64,000 nucleotides of DNA from Guptibacillus hwajinpoensis (GTDB lineage Bacteria > Bacillota > Bacilli > Bacillales > Guptibacillaceae). Where the stretch lies: contig NZ_LELK01000001.1 in NCBI RefSeq assembly GCF_001039475.1, forward strand, positions 1,700,819-1,764,818. The letters are read 5' to 3'. Shown here in pieces: positions 45,265 to 53,404 of the stretch; positions within the stretch are counted from its first letter, which is position 1, and each line of letters opens with the position of its first letter. A program made the translations under genes and the position numbers. The notes under the pieces are model-generated. The model had not been told where the DNA came from. It searched no databases and saw only the letters and a program-made list of their open reading frames with translations.

Positions 45265-45561
45265 TTATGAAGAAAAAATGTACTGAACACTTCCGAAAAT
45301 AACGAGGCCCATTATAACTATAGTAAATAGAAGATTAATAATCGCACTCTGCTTTTTACCATCCCACAAATCATTGACCATTCGCTTCAGACTTAGAAAC
45401 ATCCAAAATACCAATAAAAAGAAACCACCCACATAATCATTACTATGGTTTTTATCAAAAATCATTTGAAAAGCTCCCAAAATCATTAATCCACATAATA
45501 AATTGCATCCTATTGTAATACCTTTTCTACTCATCTTATTTTTCTTATCTTCACTCTCCAT
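45265..45561 (-). CDS. Small membrane protein, 98 aa, function unknown
   Basis: Charged N-terminus (ESEDKKNKMSRK), then three hydrophobic segments: ITIGCNLLCGLMILGAFQMIF, VGGFFLLVFWMFLSL and AIINLLFTIVIMGLVIFG. Family not recognised. ATG after AGAGGTG. Confidence 0.6.
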   Translation of the reverse strand: MESEDKKNKMSRKGITIGCNLLCGLMILGAFQMIFDKNHSNDYVGGFFLLVFWMFLSLKRMVNDLWDGKKQSAIINLLFTIVIMGLVIFGSVQYIFSS

Positions 45562-45697
45562 CCTTTACACCTCTGCTTAGAAATTACGTAGTAAAATAAC
45601 GAGGCTATCCGTTAATCTTAACAATATCACCTATCATTTGGATGTCTTCACCTTCTAGAATTATTCCATCCCCATCATTACCTGCGTAAATAGTAGC

Positions 45698-46297
45698 CTA
45701 TTCATTCTCCCACGGAATCACAGTGAGTTTTGGCCAAAGATTAAGCCATTTAGTAGCTTTTTCTTCATATATGTCACGTGATATTAGCTGTTTATTAGCT
45801 CTTACTGTCATACTAAAAAGATCATTTAAGCCATATGGGGCATACACCTTGAATTCTCCATTAGTTTCTCTTCTAACCCCTAGCGCAGTAGCGGTTGTTG
45901 GCCAACTATTGATCGCATCTTCTAGTGATTGATAGGGGTTGATGTCTTTTCCGAATTTCTTTTTATACCAAAGATGAACTCGAGCCTCATTTTTAACATC
46001 TATTTCGAGAGGAAGATCGCTAAGAGAGCTTGCGAGTTTCAGTTCTATCATTTCTTCTTTCTCTTTCGTTAAGTCCTTATCATCGAAATAAATGATATCA
46101 ATATCACTAATGCCATAACTTATTGGGTAACCTGATAAGTAGTTCCATACCGTCTGAACTAAACTACCCGCTCCAACATAGTAGTGATCAAATTCTAATT
46201 GAGATACTTTTAACACTTTTTCAATGTTCTCATTCAAGTTCAAAATGTTTTCTAGTATTTCAATCTGACTGTTTACGTCTTTGTTCAAGCCGTTCAA
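45698..46297 (-). CDS. Nucleotidyltransferase family protein (DUF925 type)
   Basis: 199 aa. The motif YYVGAGSLVQTVWNYLSGYPISYGISDIDIIYFD carries the GAGS and DID residues of the NTP_transf_6/DUF925 group; LPLEIDVKNEARVHLWY adds the third acidic residue, and SLEDAINSWPTTATALGVR is also family-typical. Substrate unknown. TTG start at 46297 after AGGAG. Confidence 0.88.
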   Translation of the reverse strand: MNGLNKDVNSQIEILENILNLNENIEKVLKVSQLEFDHYYVGAGSLVQTVWNYLSGYPISYGISDIDIIYFDDKDLTKEKEEMIELKLASSLSDLPLEIDVKNEARVHLWYKKKFGKDINPYQSLEDAINSWPTTATALGVRRETNGEFKVYAPYGLNDLFSMTVRANKQLISRDIYEEKATKWLNLWPKLTVIPWENE

Positions 46298-46325
46298 ATT
46301 ACCACGCTCCTGTTTGATAATCTTG

Positions 46326-46589
46326 CTAAGCCACGTACGATTCTATTTTTTCTTTCATTCCACCTATATTCGTAAATAGAACGTAGTTTCCTTTTTTGGT
46401 ATTAATCACAACAGTATCAGTACTTGCATAAGGGTTACCAATTCTAATAGCCGACTTATCTTTCCCACCATACGTGTTATCATAATGAACCTCGGTTATA
46501 TCAGACAAAAGTATTTCAATCTTACTTAACTGCCATTTAATAATAAGGCTATTATTTTTTTTAGTGACATTTATTTCGAATAGTTGCAT
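46326..46589 (-). CDS. SunI/YnzG-family protein (bacteriocin-immunity-like)
   Basis: 87 aa. Strong likeness to SunI, the sublancin immunity protein of Bacillus subtilis: VTKKNNSLIIKWQLSKIEILL, then DNTYGGKDKSAIRIGNPYAST and a C-terminal TKKGNYVLFTN. The fold is a small PH-like beta domain. No bacteriocin precursor or export gene was found nearby, so it may be an orphan immunity gene or have another role. ATG 46589 after GGGAGTG. Confidence 0.85.
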   Translation of the reverse strand: MQLFEINVTKKNNSLIIKWQLSKIEILLSDITEVHYDNTYGGKDKSAIRIGNPYASTDTVVINTKKGNYVLFTNIGGMKEKIESYVA

Positions 46590-46710
46590 TCGATTCACTC
46601 CCATCTTTTATTTACATACGATTGTTGGGAAGAGTTAGTTTCAATTATTAGGAAATTGAATTAGTGGAGAACTATCATTAATTCTTCATGATTATCATCC
46701 CAAATAAAAA

Positions 46711-46765
46711 AAGCAGTTCAATTGAGGGTACACTTTGAGTCTTGTACGCCAAAATTGAACTACTT
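46711..46765 (-). terminator. Terminator of the sodC gene
   Basis: AGTAGTTCAATT/AATTGAACTGCT arms with a long loop, then TTTTTTTATTTG on the minus strand. Confidence 0.75.
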
Positions 46766-46780
46766 TAAATAAAATGAAAA

Positions 46781-47386
46781 CTATTCGGCAATCACTCCGC
46801 ACGCAATCCGATCTCCTGCATCTCCAGATGGTTGTGAGGTATTATCATCTTCACTAGCATGAATCACAAGTGCTGTTCCGGATTCTTTTAGTAACGAGTT
46901 GTCTTTCCCTTTTTCTAGTGTCACTTTCTCATTCATGATTTCTTTTTGAACCGTTCCGTCTGCGCTTACTTCAAGATTCTCCAAGTCTCCAGCGTGTGGA
47001 CCATCTTCTGACATCGTTCCATGGCTCGCATCTGCTGGGTTAAAATGTCCGCCTGCTGACTTGAAATCAGGTGCTTCACATGATCCGGTTTCATGAATAT
47101 GAAAGCCGTGCGTTCCTTCTGGTAGATTAGAAGCATCTAGTTGAATCATCGTGCCACTATCCTGTTGCATCAGTTCAGCTGTACCGATTTCTTCTCCATC
47201 CTGGTTCATCATTTTAACCGAGATCGTTTCAGCCGCTTCATCACCTTGCTGTTGCTCTTCCTCTCCGTTATTCATTGTTCCGTTATTTTCTGATCCAGAT
47301 GTACCTTCCTCATCCCCCGTGCCACCGCAAGCAGTCAACAATAGTAATACCGAAAAGATTGCAAATAGAATCGTCAAACGTTTCAT
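46781..47386 (-). CDS. sodC: Cu/Zn superoxide dismutase lipoprotein
   Basis: 201 aa. The lipobox LLLTAC is followed by an acidic Gly/Glu linker (about 22-55) and a SodC domain. The copper and zinc ligands appear complete: HGFHIHETGSC (two His), GGHFNPADASHG (two His), GPHAGDLENL (His and Asp) and ALVIHASEDD (His), plus the second disulfide Cys in DRIACGVI. It would detoxify superoxide outside the membrane. The relative YojM of Bacillus subtilis is known to lack full copper ligation; this one seems intact. ATG 47386 after GAGGGGA. Confidence 0.92.
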   Translation of the reverse strand: MKRLTILFAIFSVLLLLTACGGTGDEEGTSGSENNGTMNNGEEEQQQGDEAAETISVKMMNQDGEEIGTAELMQQDSGTMIQLDASNLPEGTHGFHIHETGSCEAPDFKSAGGHFNPADASHGTMSEDGPHAGDLENLEVSADGTVQKEIMNEKVTLEKGKDNSLLKESGTALVIHASEDDNTSQPSGDAGDRIACGVIAE

Positions 47387-47720
47387 AATCAGATCCCCTC
47401 TCACTTCCTTTTTTCATATACATGGTATCCCATAAGCCAATAGCTTAAACTCTTCTAAAGGGAATTCTATCCATTTTCCTAGTATTCTATAAGTAAATCG
47501 AGTCTTTAGACTTATAGGGCCAGAAGCACACTAGTTAAAAGGAAGTGCAAGACGATTCAAACACAGACAGTTATACTCACTGCACCCGAGTTGCTTCCTG
47601 TGATTTATGCTAGTCAATTGTGCTAAACTAACGTAAATCGTCTGCTACTAGCTAGCAGGAATCCGGAAAGATGCAATAAACGCTTATTAATCTGTTAAAC
47701 AAAATGAAGGTGCTGTTCAT

Positions 47721-48791
47721 ATGTCAAAAATATTATTAATACTAGTCGCATTTGGGGTAGGATTTCTATTTGATTTACTAAACATCCCTGCTGGCTGGTT
47801 GTTAGGGGCTATGCTTGTCGGTGTTTACTACCGCCTCATGATCAATGATATAGCGTATCCTAATCTACTATTCGATCTCTCTCTTGCCGTGATTGGTGTG
47901 AGCATTGGTATTAGCATAAAAGTCTCGATGTTTAAAGAGGTCGCGAACTATTTGCTCCCACTTGCTGTATCGATGATGATCCTTTTAGTGGCGAGTTGGA
48001 TCCTCGGAAAAATTCTAAACCGCTATTCGAATTTAGATGCCAAGACAGCTTTATTCTGCTGCTTACCTGCAGGCGCTTCTGTCATGATGGCGCTAAGTAA
48101 GGAGTATAAAGCGAATCTAGGAATTGTTGCAGCGTTTCAAACGGTGCGGATTATGATGCTCGTCGCAACAATTCCAATCGTAGCTGGATTAATGTCCTCC
48201 TTCCTCTCGACCAAGGAAGTGGAATCAAGCTCCTTAGGACAAGTGGCAGATAACGCTTTGCCTATGTGGCTCGCCGTGTTCAGTTATTTGTTCCTAATTG
48301 TTCTTACACTCGTTGTTGCTAAAAAGTGGCGCATTCCTATTGCTCCATTTCTCTATTCGATCTTGCTTGCCTTTCTCTTTCATGTGTTGATCCAACCTCT
48401 CCCTCCTATGCCGAATCTAGGAGTTGGATTAGGGATGGCCATGCTTGGTGTTATCATCGGAGTTCGATTTGATCGCAAGTCATTAGCTGATATTAAGCAA
48501 ATTGGTTGGACAAGCGTTGCTATTCTGCTTGCGTTCTTCTTCTTAACGTTTGTTGTAACATTTGTCTTCTATCTGATGACACCACTTGATTTCACCACAA
48601 GTCTCCTTGCCATTGTTCCTGCCGGAGCACCCCAGATGGCTTCTGTTGCCGCCTCGCTCCAGCTTGATGCGAGCGTTGTTGCTGCGATGCAAGTAATTCG
48701 CTTACTTGTTCTCATTCTAATTATCCCAGCTCTTGTTCCTTTTCTCGTATCAAAGGAAAACAAAGAGGCAACTGAAATGGATCATAAGTAA
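47721..48791 (+). CDS. AbrB family membrane protein (COG3180)
   Basis: 356 aa, about ten hydrophobic segments arranged as two repeats. Each repeat has the signature N-P-A-G/P-A-G: LNIPAGWLLGAMLVG and FCCLPAGASVMMALSKE in the first half; GVGLGMAMLGVIIGVRFDR and AIVPAGAPQMASVAASL in the second. These proteins are often mislabelled as regulators or ammonia monooxygenase; they are membrane proteins of unknown transport role. ATG after GAAGGTG. Confidence 0.9.
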   Translation: MSKILLILVAFGVGFLFDLLNIPAGWLLGAMLVGVYYRLMINDIAYPNLLFDLSLAVIGVSIGISIKVSMFKEVANYLLPLAVSMMILLVASWILGKILNRYSNLDAKTALFCCLPAGASVMMALSKEYKANLGIVAAFQTVRIMMLVATIPIVAGLMSSFLSTKEVESSSLGQVADNALPMWLAVFSYLFLIVLTLVVAKKWRIPIAPFLYSILLAFLFHVLIQPLPPMPNLGVGLGMAMLGVIIGVRFDRKSLADIKQIGWTSVAILLAFFFLTFVVTFVFYLMTPLDFTTSLLAIVPAGAPQMASVAASLQLDASVVAAMQVIRLLVLILIIPALVPFLVSKENKEATEMDHK

Positions 48792-48821
48792 AAAGCATGC
48801 GCTTCGGCGCATGCTTTTTAT
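48790..48821 (+). terminator. Terminator of the AbrB-type gene
   Basis: AAAAGCATGCGC TTCG GCGCATGCTTTT, perfect stem with a stable TTCG loop and T tail. Confidence 0.92.
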
Positions 48822-48833
48822 ATAAACTTAATT

Positions 48834-49019
48834 TTAGCAAGGTTCCTTTAACTGCTCGCACAATGAACCGTTCTCGAAGTAGTCATGAATAACATCAAGT
48901 TCAGAATATGGCACGCGTTCATTCCCAATAATCAGTTGTGTATGATTCTCCTGCCGACCATTTGTATACGGTGAGAAGCAGGATGGACATCTCTATATAT
49001 ACTGCAATTGACTGTTCAT
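48834..49019 (-). pseudogene. Small Cys-containing protein gene with an in-frame TAG at codon 9
   Basis: From the ATG at 49019 (after AAAAGGATGG) the frame reads MNSQLQYI, then TAG (48995-48993), then in the same frame RCPSCFSPYTNGRQ... through GNERVPYSELDVIHDYF to a stop at 48834. The CPSC pair and two more Cys at the C-terminus (SLCEQLKEPC) suggest a zinc-binding mini-protein. A one-base change explains the break. Family not recognised. No alternative start with a ribosome site was found after the TAG. Confidence 0.5.
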
Positions 49020-49213
49020 TTAACCATCCTTTTTAACTAAATAACGCTTTATCAAAATAAAGCAATTCTTTTCTGCCTTAGTTCCCCTACTTATACTAAG
49101 GTAAACATTTAGATAGCATTGGATAGGTTTTGAACCGTTTACATGTTTTCCTATGTATTATGCCTTTACATATTAATCGATCTACCATGCTCAAAAAGAA
49201 CTCTATTCATCTA

Positions 49214-50161
49214 CTAACAGTCGGCATTAAGAAGAGAATGATTGCGCTCAATCCTCATCCTAAAGTTATTCATTAGCCTTATTTGGTCTTCCGTTAGCAT
49301 TTCTTTATCCCAGTACATGTGCATTAAGCTATATTCAAAGACTTCCTTTAGTTTAAGAAAGAGGGGAAGTTGATCTACCATTTCTTCTGAAAGGTCATTT
49401 TCCTCTTGGTACCCATCAAGGATTGCTTTTGTAATATCGCGGCCATATTCAACGATGTTACCTCCTCCTACAAACGAATACTCTAATGCGCTATAGATTG
49501 GAACAGCTAAGTCATAAATATAGTAATGTTTCTCACAATCTTGAAAATCAATCATTGTTACATTCGACTCACCATCAAACAATGCATTTTCTAAGCATAA
49601 ATCACCGTGTAACAATCCATAAGTCGAATGATTTTTTGGTAACTTTCTAATTGCTGATAAAATCTCTTGAGCAATCGATCGGATAGCCGTTTCCTCTTTA
49701 GGAATATAGTTTAGAAAAGCATATTCTTCATTTTCATGCCAATCCTTTATGTATTTTACCGGATGCACCTCTTCAAATTTCTTAGATAAACGATGCAATC
49801 TTCCTATTTGGCGACCTAGTTCTTTTAATACATTAGCGTTCCATTCATTTTTCGATAAGTGAACACCAGGAGCCGATTGATAAAGAACAGTTGATACATG
49901 ATAATCGTCTAGCGTTATCTTTTCTACTGCTTTTCCATCAAATGAAGAGATTGATGGCGTTACACCGAAGCCTTCTTCGTATAAGAAATTTGTGTACTGA
50001 ACTTCTTCTACCTGCTCTTCCTCGCTTTTATAATTTGTTACCCTTGCGTAATAATCGCCTTGTTCGGTCTTACAAAGATACATTTCATTCGTTACTGATT
50101 CGACTTTTATAATATCTACTGGATAGAGATTATTGAGTAATTCACGTAATTTTTGTTCCAT
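49214..50161 (-). CDS. APH-family phosphotransferase-like protein
   Basis: 315 aa. Kinase-like fold with catalytic loop LLHGDLCLENALFDG and metal-binding VTMIDFQDCEKHYYIYDLAVPIYS. The N-lobe has MYLCKTEQGDYYARVTNY. Related enzymes act on homoserine, choline, fructosamine or antibiotics; the HGDL form with YIYDLA is common in unassigned Bacillus members. Not close to the APH-like protein at 12754. ATG after GGAGAG. Confidence 0.87.
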   Translation of the reverse strand: MEQKLRELLNNLYPVDIIKVESVTNEMYLCKTEQGDYYARVTNYKSEEEQVEEVQYTNFLYEEGFGVTPSISSFDGKAVEKITLDDYHVSTVLYQSAPGVHLSKNEWNANVLKELGRQIGRLHRLSKKFEEVHPVKYIKDWHENEEYAFLNYIPKEETAIRSIAQEILSAIRKLPKNHSTYGLLHGDLCLENALFDGESNVTMIDFQDCEKHYYIYDLAVPIYSALEYSFVGGGNIVEYGRDITKAILDGYQEENDLSEEMVDQLPLFLKLKEVFEYSLMHMYWDKEMLTEDQIRLMNNFRMRIERNHSLLNADC

Positions 50162-50269
50162 TTCTACTCTCTCCTTCTTAATTCGATTTATTGAATATTA
50201 GTTTTTCACTTTTCCAATTATTCCAAAAGCAACTAGTTACAGCAAGCAATATTTGCAAAATAATCTATT

Positions 50270-50410
50270 CTGAAAGATCGTTGTTTTTGAAGTACATTGT
50301 ATCAAACCACACTCGGTAAATTGGAACGGAAGGAGGCTCACCGCCCGCCCCGCGGAAAGCGGGTAGGAGCGGAAATTTACTCTTATAGCAACAATGGCTA
50401 CTAAAAGAGC
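50270..50410 (-). repeat. Palindromic intergenic element, copy F (truncated)
   Basis: Core 50319-50376 keeps AAGGAGGCTCACCGCCCGCCCC and GCGGAAAGCGGG but lacks the ATGCTCGACTCC arm. The right flank retains GCAACAATGGCTACTAAAAGAGC. It has lost a different part from copy A. Confidence 0.8.
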
Positions 50411-50414
50411 ACTA

Positions 50415-50456
50415 CAAAAAAAAGTGATTTACCCTATTTAGGATAAATCACTTTTC
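50415..50456. terminator. Bidirectional terminator
   Basis: AAAAGTGATTTA/TAAATCACTTTT stem; eight T follow on the minus strand, so it serves mainly the 103-aa gene at 50503. Confidence 0.88.
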
Positions 50457-50502
50457 AATTAGTATAGAGATTCGATTTTATAAAATTTGGGGATATGTGC
50501 TA

Positions 50503-50814
50503 CTAGTAGTACATAATTAGCATCGAAATAAAACTAATAACAGTGTATAGTACGGATCCATAAAACACTATTCCAACATTTACTTTCTGCTCGTTGTTGT
50601 TCTCAATTTTCCATGTCGCCTCACTCAGGTTAGCGTCTGCATATGAAGATAAGATCCCCCCACTGCTATTGGATAGATAAAGAATAATAGAAATTCCTAG
50701 TCCGATAAAAAAGCTCCAATTGCTATAAGAGAAGGGAACGATGAGACTCGCAGTCAAAACAATTAAACTGATTATGATTGCTGTAACGATTGATTTAAGT
50801 ATAATCTTCTTCAA
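50503..50814 (-). CDS. Small membrane protein, 103 aa (possibly DUF5316)
   Basis: Four hydrophobic segments: IVTAIIISLIVLTASLIVPF, WSFFIGLGISIILYLS, and the C-terminal VGIVFYGSVLYTVISFISMLIMYY. A polar loop of about 25 residues (SSYADANLSEATWKIENN) lies in between. The size and pattern fit DUF5316 but I am not sure. TTG start at 50814, 7 bases after AAAGGAGG. Confidence 0.65.
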   Translation of the reverse strand: MKKIILKSIVTAIIISLIVLTASLIVPFSYSNWSFFIGLGISIILYLSNSSGGILSSYADANLSEATWKIENNNEQKVNVGIVFYGSVLYTVISFISMLIMYY

Positions 50815-50910
50815 AGTGATGCCTCCTTTGATAGTATTCATACGAATGCTATTCGAAAAGGTTTCGTTTTTCGCGTTAGGGCTAGTCAGATTCTGTTAAA
50901 AAAATGGATT

Positions 50911-51000
50911 CGCGGATATAATCTCGTTTTAACGGATATATTTTAAAAATCGCGGATAAAATTTGTTTTTCGCGGATATATACAAAATATCGCGGATAAA
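50911..51000 (+). repeat. Five 10-bp boxes in exact 20-bp phase (CGCGGATAWA)
   Basis: Boxes begin at 50911, 50931, 50951, 50971 and 50991: CGCGGATATA, AACGGATATA, CGCGGATAAA, CGCGGATATA, CGCGGATAAA. Each is separated by 10 AT-rich, non-conserved bases. The array ends about 60 bases before the DNA-3-methyladenine glycosylase start. Regular two-turn spacing suggests a protein-binding array on one face of the helix. Confidence 0.85.
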
Positions 51001-51061
51001 TGCTATGTTCGAGCAATTCACACTTGCTGTCACATACCAAAAAAATAGAAAGGAGCTACTT

Positions 51062-51640
51062 ATGACACTTTTATCACGAGAATTCTATCAGAAACCCACT
51101 TTAGATCTTGCAAAAGCATTGCTCGGATGTGAATTGGTCAAAGAAACTGAAGAAGGACTAGCTTCCGGTTACATTGTTGAAACCGAAGCTTATTTAGGAG
51201 CAGGAGATCGAGCAGCTCACAGCTTTAACAACAAACGAACAAAGCGAACTGAAGTAATGTTTGGTCCTGCTGGGAATGCTTATACGTATGTTATGCACAC
51301 ACACTGTTTATTCAATGTTGTGAGTGCTCAAATTGGAACACCTGAAGCTATTTTAATACGTGCCGTGGAACCTGTAAGAGGACTACATCTCATGGAAAAA
51401 CGTAGAGCTGGCCGTAAGCAAAAGGACTGGACTAATGGACCTGGCAAGTTAACGAAAGCCCTTGGAATCAACAAGAGTGATTACGGTCATGCCCTGTTAC
51501 GAGAACCTCTCTATATTCATCATGGCTATACCCCAAAACAAACTTCTGAAGGGAAACGCATAGGCATTGATAATTCCGGTGAAGCTCGTGACTATCCTTA
51601 TCGATTCTGGGTTACTGGGAATAAGTACGTGTCCAGGTAA
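51062..51640 (+). CDS. aag: DNA-3-methyladenine glycosylase (AAG/MPG family)
   Basis: 192 aa. Base-excision repair enzyme that removes alkylated and deaminated purines. Family motifs in order: LAKALLGCELVKE, GYIVETEAYLGAGDRAAHSFNNKRT with the catalytic Glu and Tyr, MFGPAGNAYTYVMHTHCLFNVV, ILIRAVEP, and NGPGKLTKALGI. Length is close to the Bacillus subtilis enzyme. ATG 51062 follows AAAGGAG; an in-frame start at 50963 lies inside the phased repeats and is rejected. Monocistronic. Confidence 0.95.
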   Translation: MTLLSREFYQKPTLDLAKALLGCELVKETEEGLASGYIVETEAYLGAGDRAAHSFNNKRTKRTEVMFGPAGNAYTYVMHTHCLFNVVSAQIGTPEAILIRAVEPVRGLHLMEKRRAGRKQKDWTNGPGKLTKALGINKSDYGHALLREPLYIHHGYTPKQTSEGKRIGIDNSGEARDYPYRFWVTGNKYVSR

Positions 51641-51691
51641 TTCTATATCGGCATTTAGTATAATAGTGAATTCTGAAGGCCGTCGGGACCT

Positions 51692-51723
51692 TAAAAAAAA
51701 GGGACAGACCGGAGTCTGTCCCT
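51692..51723 (-). terminator. Terminator of the osmoprotectant operon
   Basis: GGGACAGACTCC/GGTCTGTCCC stem with eight T following on the minus strand, 9 bases past the last stop. Confidence 0.92.
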
Positions 51724-51731
51724 CTTGAATT

Positions 51732-52640
51732 CTATTTCTTCAACAATCCGTTTTCCACAAGCCAATCATGAGCAACGATCGATACTGGGTTTCCCTCAAT
51801 ATCAACTTTATAATTCAACTTACGCATAATGTCACTAGTTAGTTTTTCAGCAAGTGGCGCTGTAATCTCTTTTACTTCAGGGTACTTCTCATAAACATCC
51901 TCATTTATCGTGACTGCTGCCCTGTAAGGAGGAAAGAAGTTCTTATCATCTTCTAATGTAACCAAATCATACTCAACGATTGTAGGATCGGTTTCAAACG
52001 CAACGGATATGTCAACTTGCCCGTTATTTAGTGCTCTTTGCGTTAAACCTATATCCATTTGTTTGATTTGACCTGTTTGAAATTCAAATCCATATGTTTT
52101 CTCTACACCAGGGATCCCATCAGGACGGTTGGCAAATTCTGCGTCAGACGCTATTGTCAACTCTCCAGGATTTTCATTAATGTATCCAGCTAAATCACTG
52201 ATCGATTGAATACCTAATTCCTTCGCTTGTTCCTTTTTCATTGCAAGAGCATAGGTGTTATTCACATTAGACATATTCATCCAATGGATATCATTTTTTC
52301 GATCAATCTCTTTCACTTTCTCGAACGCTTTTACAGGATCAGCAATCGTATCCTGCCCCATGTATGTAATGAGTGCAGTCCCAGTGTATTCCCACATCAC
52401 ATCTACCTGTTTATTCTCAAGCGCTTTACGAACAACGGTACTGCTAAGATTATTCATTTGTTTCACATCAAAGCCCTCCTCTTCTAGAAGAAAGGAGGTC
52501 ATTTCAGAAAGCAAATATTGTTCTGTATAGTTCTTGCCTCCAACAGATATCTGCTTTCCTCCAATTCCTACAGTTGAGCAAGATGTTAGCAAGGATAGTA
52601 TAACAACGATTATGAATCCACTAAGTAATTTCCTTCTCAC
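51732..52640 (-). CDS. Osmoprotectant-binding lipoprotein (OpuCC/OpuBC-like)
   Basis: 302 aa. Lipobox LLTSC, then the OpuAC-type fold with GKNYTEQYLLSEM, VMWEYTGTALITYMG, NNTYALAMKKEQAKELGI and DISVAFETDPTIVEYDL. Binds glycine betaine, choline, carnitine or similar solutes and delivers them to the ABC importer. GTG start at 52640 behind AGGAGG. Last gene of a four-gene operon: permease, ATPase, permease, binding protein. Length matches OpuCC. Confidence 0.93.
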   Translation of the reverse strand: MRRKLLSGFIIVVILSLLTSCSTVGIGGKQISVGGKNYTEQYLLSEMTSFLLEEEGFDVKQMNNLSSTVVRKALENKQVDVMWEYTGTALITYMGQDTIADPVKAFEKVKEIDRKNDIHWMNMSNVNNTYALAMKKEQAKELGIQSISDLAGYINENPGELTIASDAEFANRPDGIPGVEKTYGFEFQTGQIKQMDIGLTQRALNNGQVDISVAFETDPTIVEYDLVTLEDDKNFFPPYRAAVTINEDVYEKYPEVKEITAPLAEKLTSDIMRKLNYKVDIEGNPVSIVAHDWLVENGLLKK

Positions 52641-52662
52641 GTAAACACCTCCTGACGTTCCA

Positions 52663-53400
52663 TTACAATTCTTGGGGCGGCTTTGACCCTTCAGGCACAA
52701 TAAGACGCTCAAGTAGTCGAAGCAAATAATCTACAAAAATGGCTAGTAACGTGACAGGGATTGCCCCTGAGATTAAATAACCATTATCAAACAATTGTAT
52801 CCCTGTGAAAATCCAAACCCCTAGACCTCCACCTCCAACGACGTAAGCAAGAGCTGCGGTTCCGATATTTAACACGATTGCTGTACGGACTCCTGCTAGA
52901 ATCGAATAGGCAGCGTTGGGTAATTCAATTCTTAAGAGAATTTGAATCGGCTTCATTCCCATTCCTTTAGCAGCATCAATTAGATTCTCATCTATGGAAT
53001 CAATTCCTGCTACTGTATTTCGATACATCGGCAGAAGCGAATAGATAAAGAGTGCAAAAACAGCTGTATTAAATCCGATACCGAGAATACTGATCATCAA
53101 AGCAAGTACAGCAAGGCTTGGAATAGTTTGACCAAGGTTTACAGTATTCGATACGACCCACTCTGCTCTTCGAAAGCTTTTACGTGTTACCAGAATCCCA
53201 CCTGGAATCGCAATAATTAGCGCTAGCAATGATGAAACAAGCACTAGCTGTAAATGCTGCTTCACTAGGAGCAGAAATGTTGTTGATTCACTGAAAATAT
53301 AGTCAAAGTAATGGTTACTAATCGCCCAGAAAAAGAACAAAGCGACCAGTCCATAAACCGAATAACGAACAATAAGACTAACAACTTTCTTCTTATTCAT
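52663..53400 (-). CDS. Osmoprotectant ABC permease (OpuCD-like)
   Basis: 245 aa, about six hydrophobic segments. Family motifs: LLVKQHLQLVLVSSLLALIIAIPGGILV near the start, IPSLAVLALMISILGIGFNTAVFALF, and the EAA loop DAAKGMGMKPIQILLRIELPNAAYSILAGVRTA. ATG 53400 starts 4 bases past the ATPase stop. Confidence 0.92.
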   Translation of the reverse strand: MNKKKVVSLIVRYSVYGLVALFFFWAISNHYFDYIFSESTTFLLLVKQHLQLVLVSSLLALIIAIPGGILVTRKSFRRAEWVVSNTVNLGQTIPSLAVLALMISILGIGFNTAVFALFIYSLLPMYRNTVAGIDSIDENLIDAAKGMGMKPIQILLRIELPNAAYSILAGVRTAIVLNIGTAALAYVVGGGGLGVWIFTGIQLFDNGYLISGAIPVTLLAIFVDYLLRLLERLIVPEGSKPPQEL

Positions 53401-53404
53401 CTCA

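Noticed and set aside
50911-51000. CRISPR array
   Set aside because: Repeats are 10 bp with 10-bp spacers, far too short, and there are no cas genes.
50963-51061. Earlier start for the DNA-3-methyladenine glycosylase
   Set aside because: The extra residues are just the translated 20-bp repeats; the ATG at 51062 has AAAGGAG and matches the family N-terminus.
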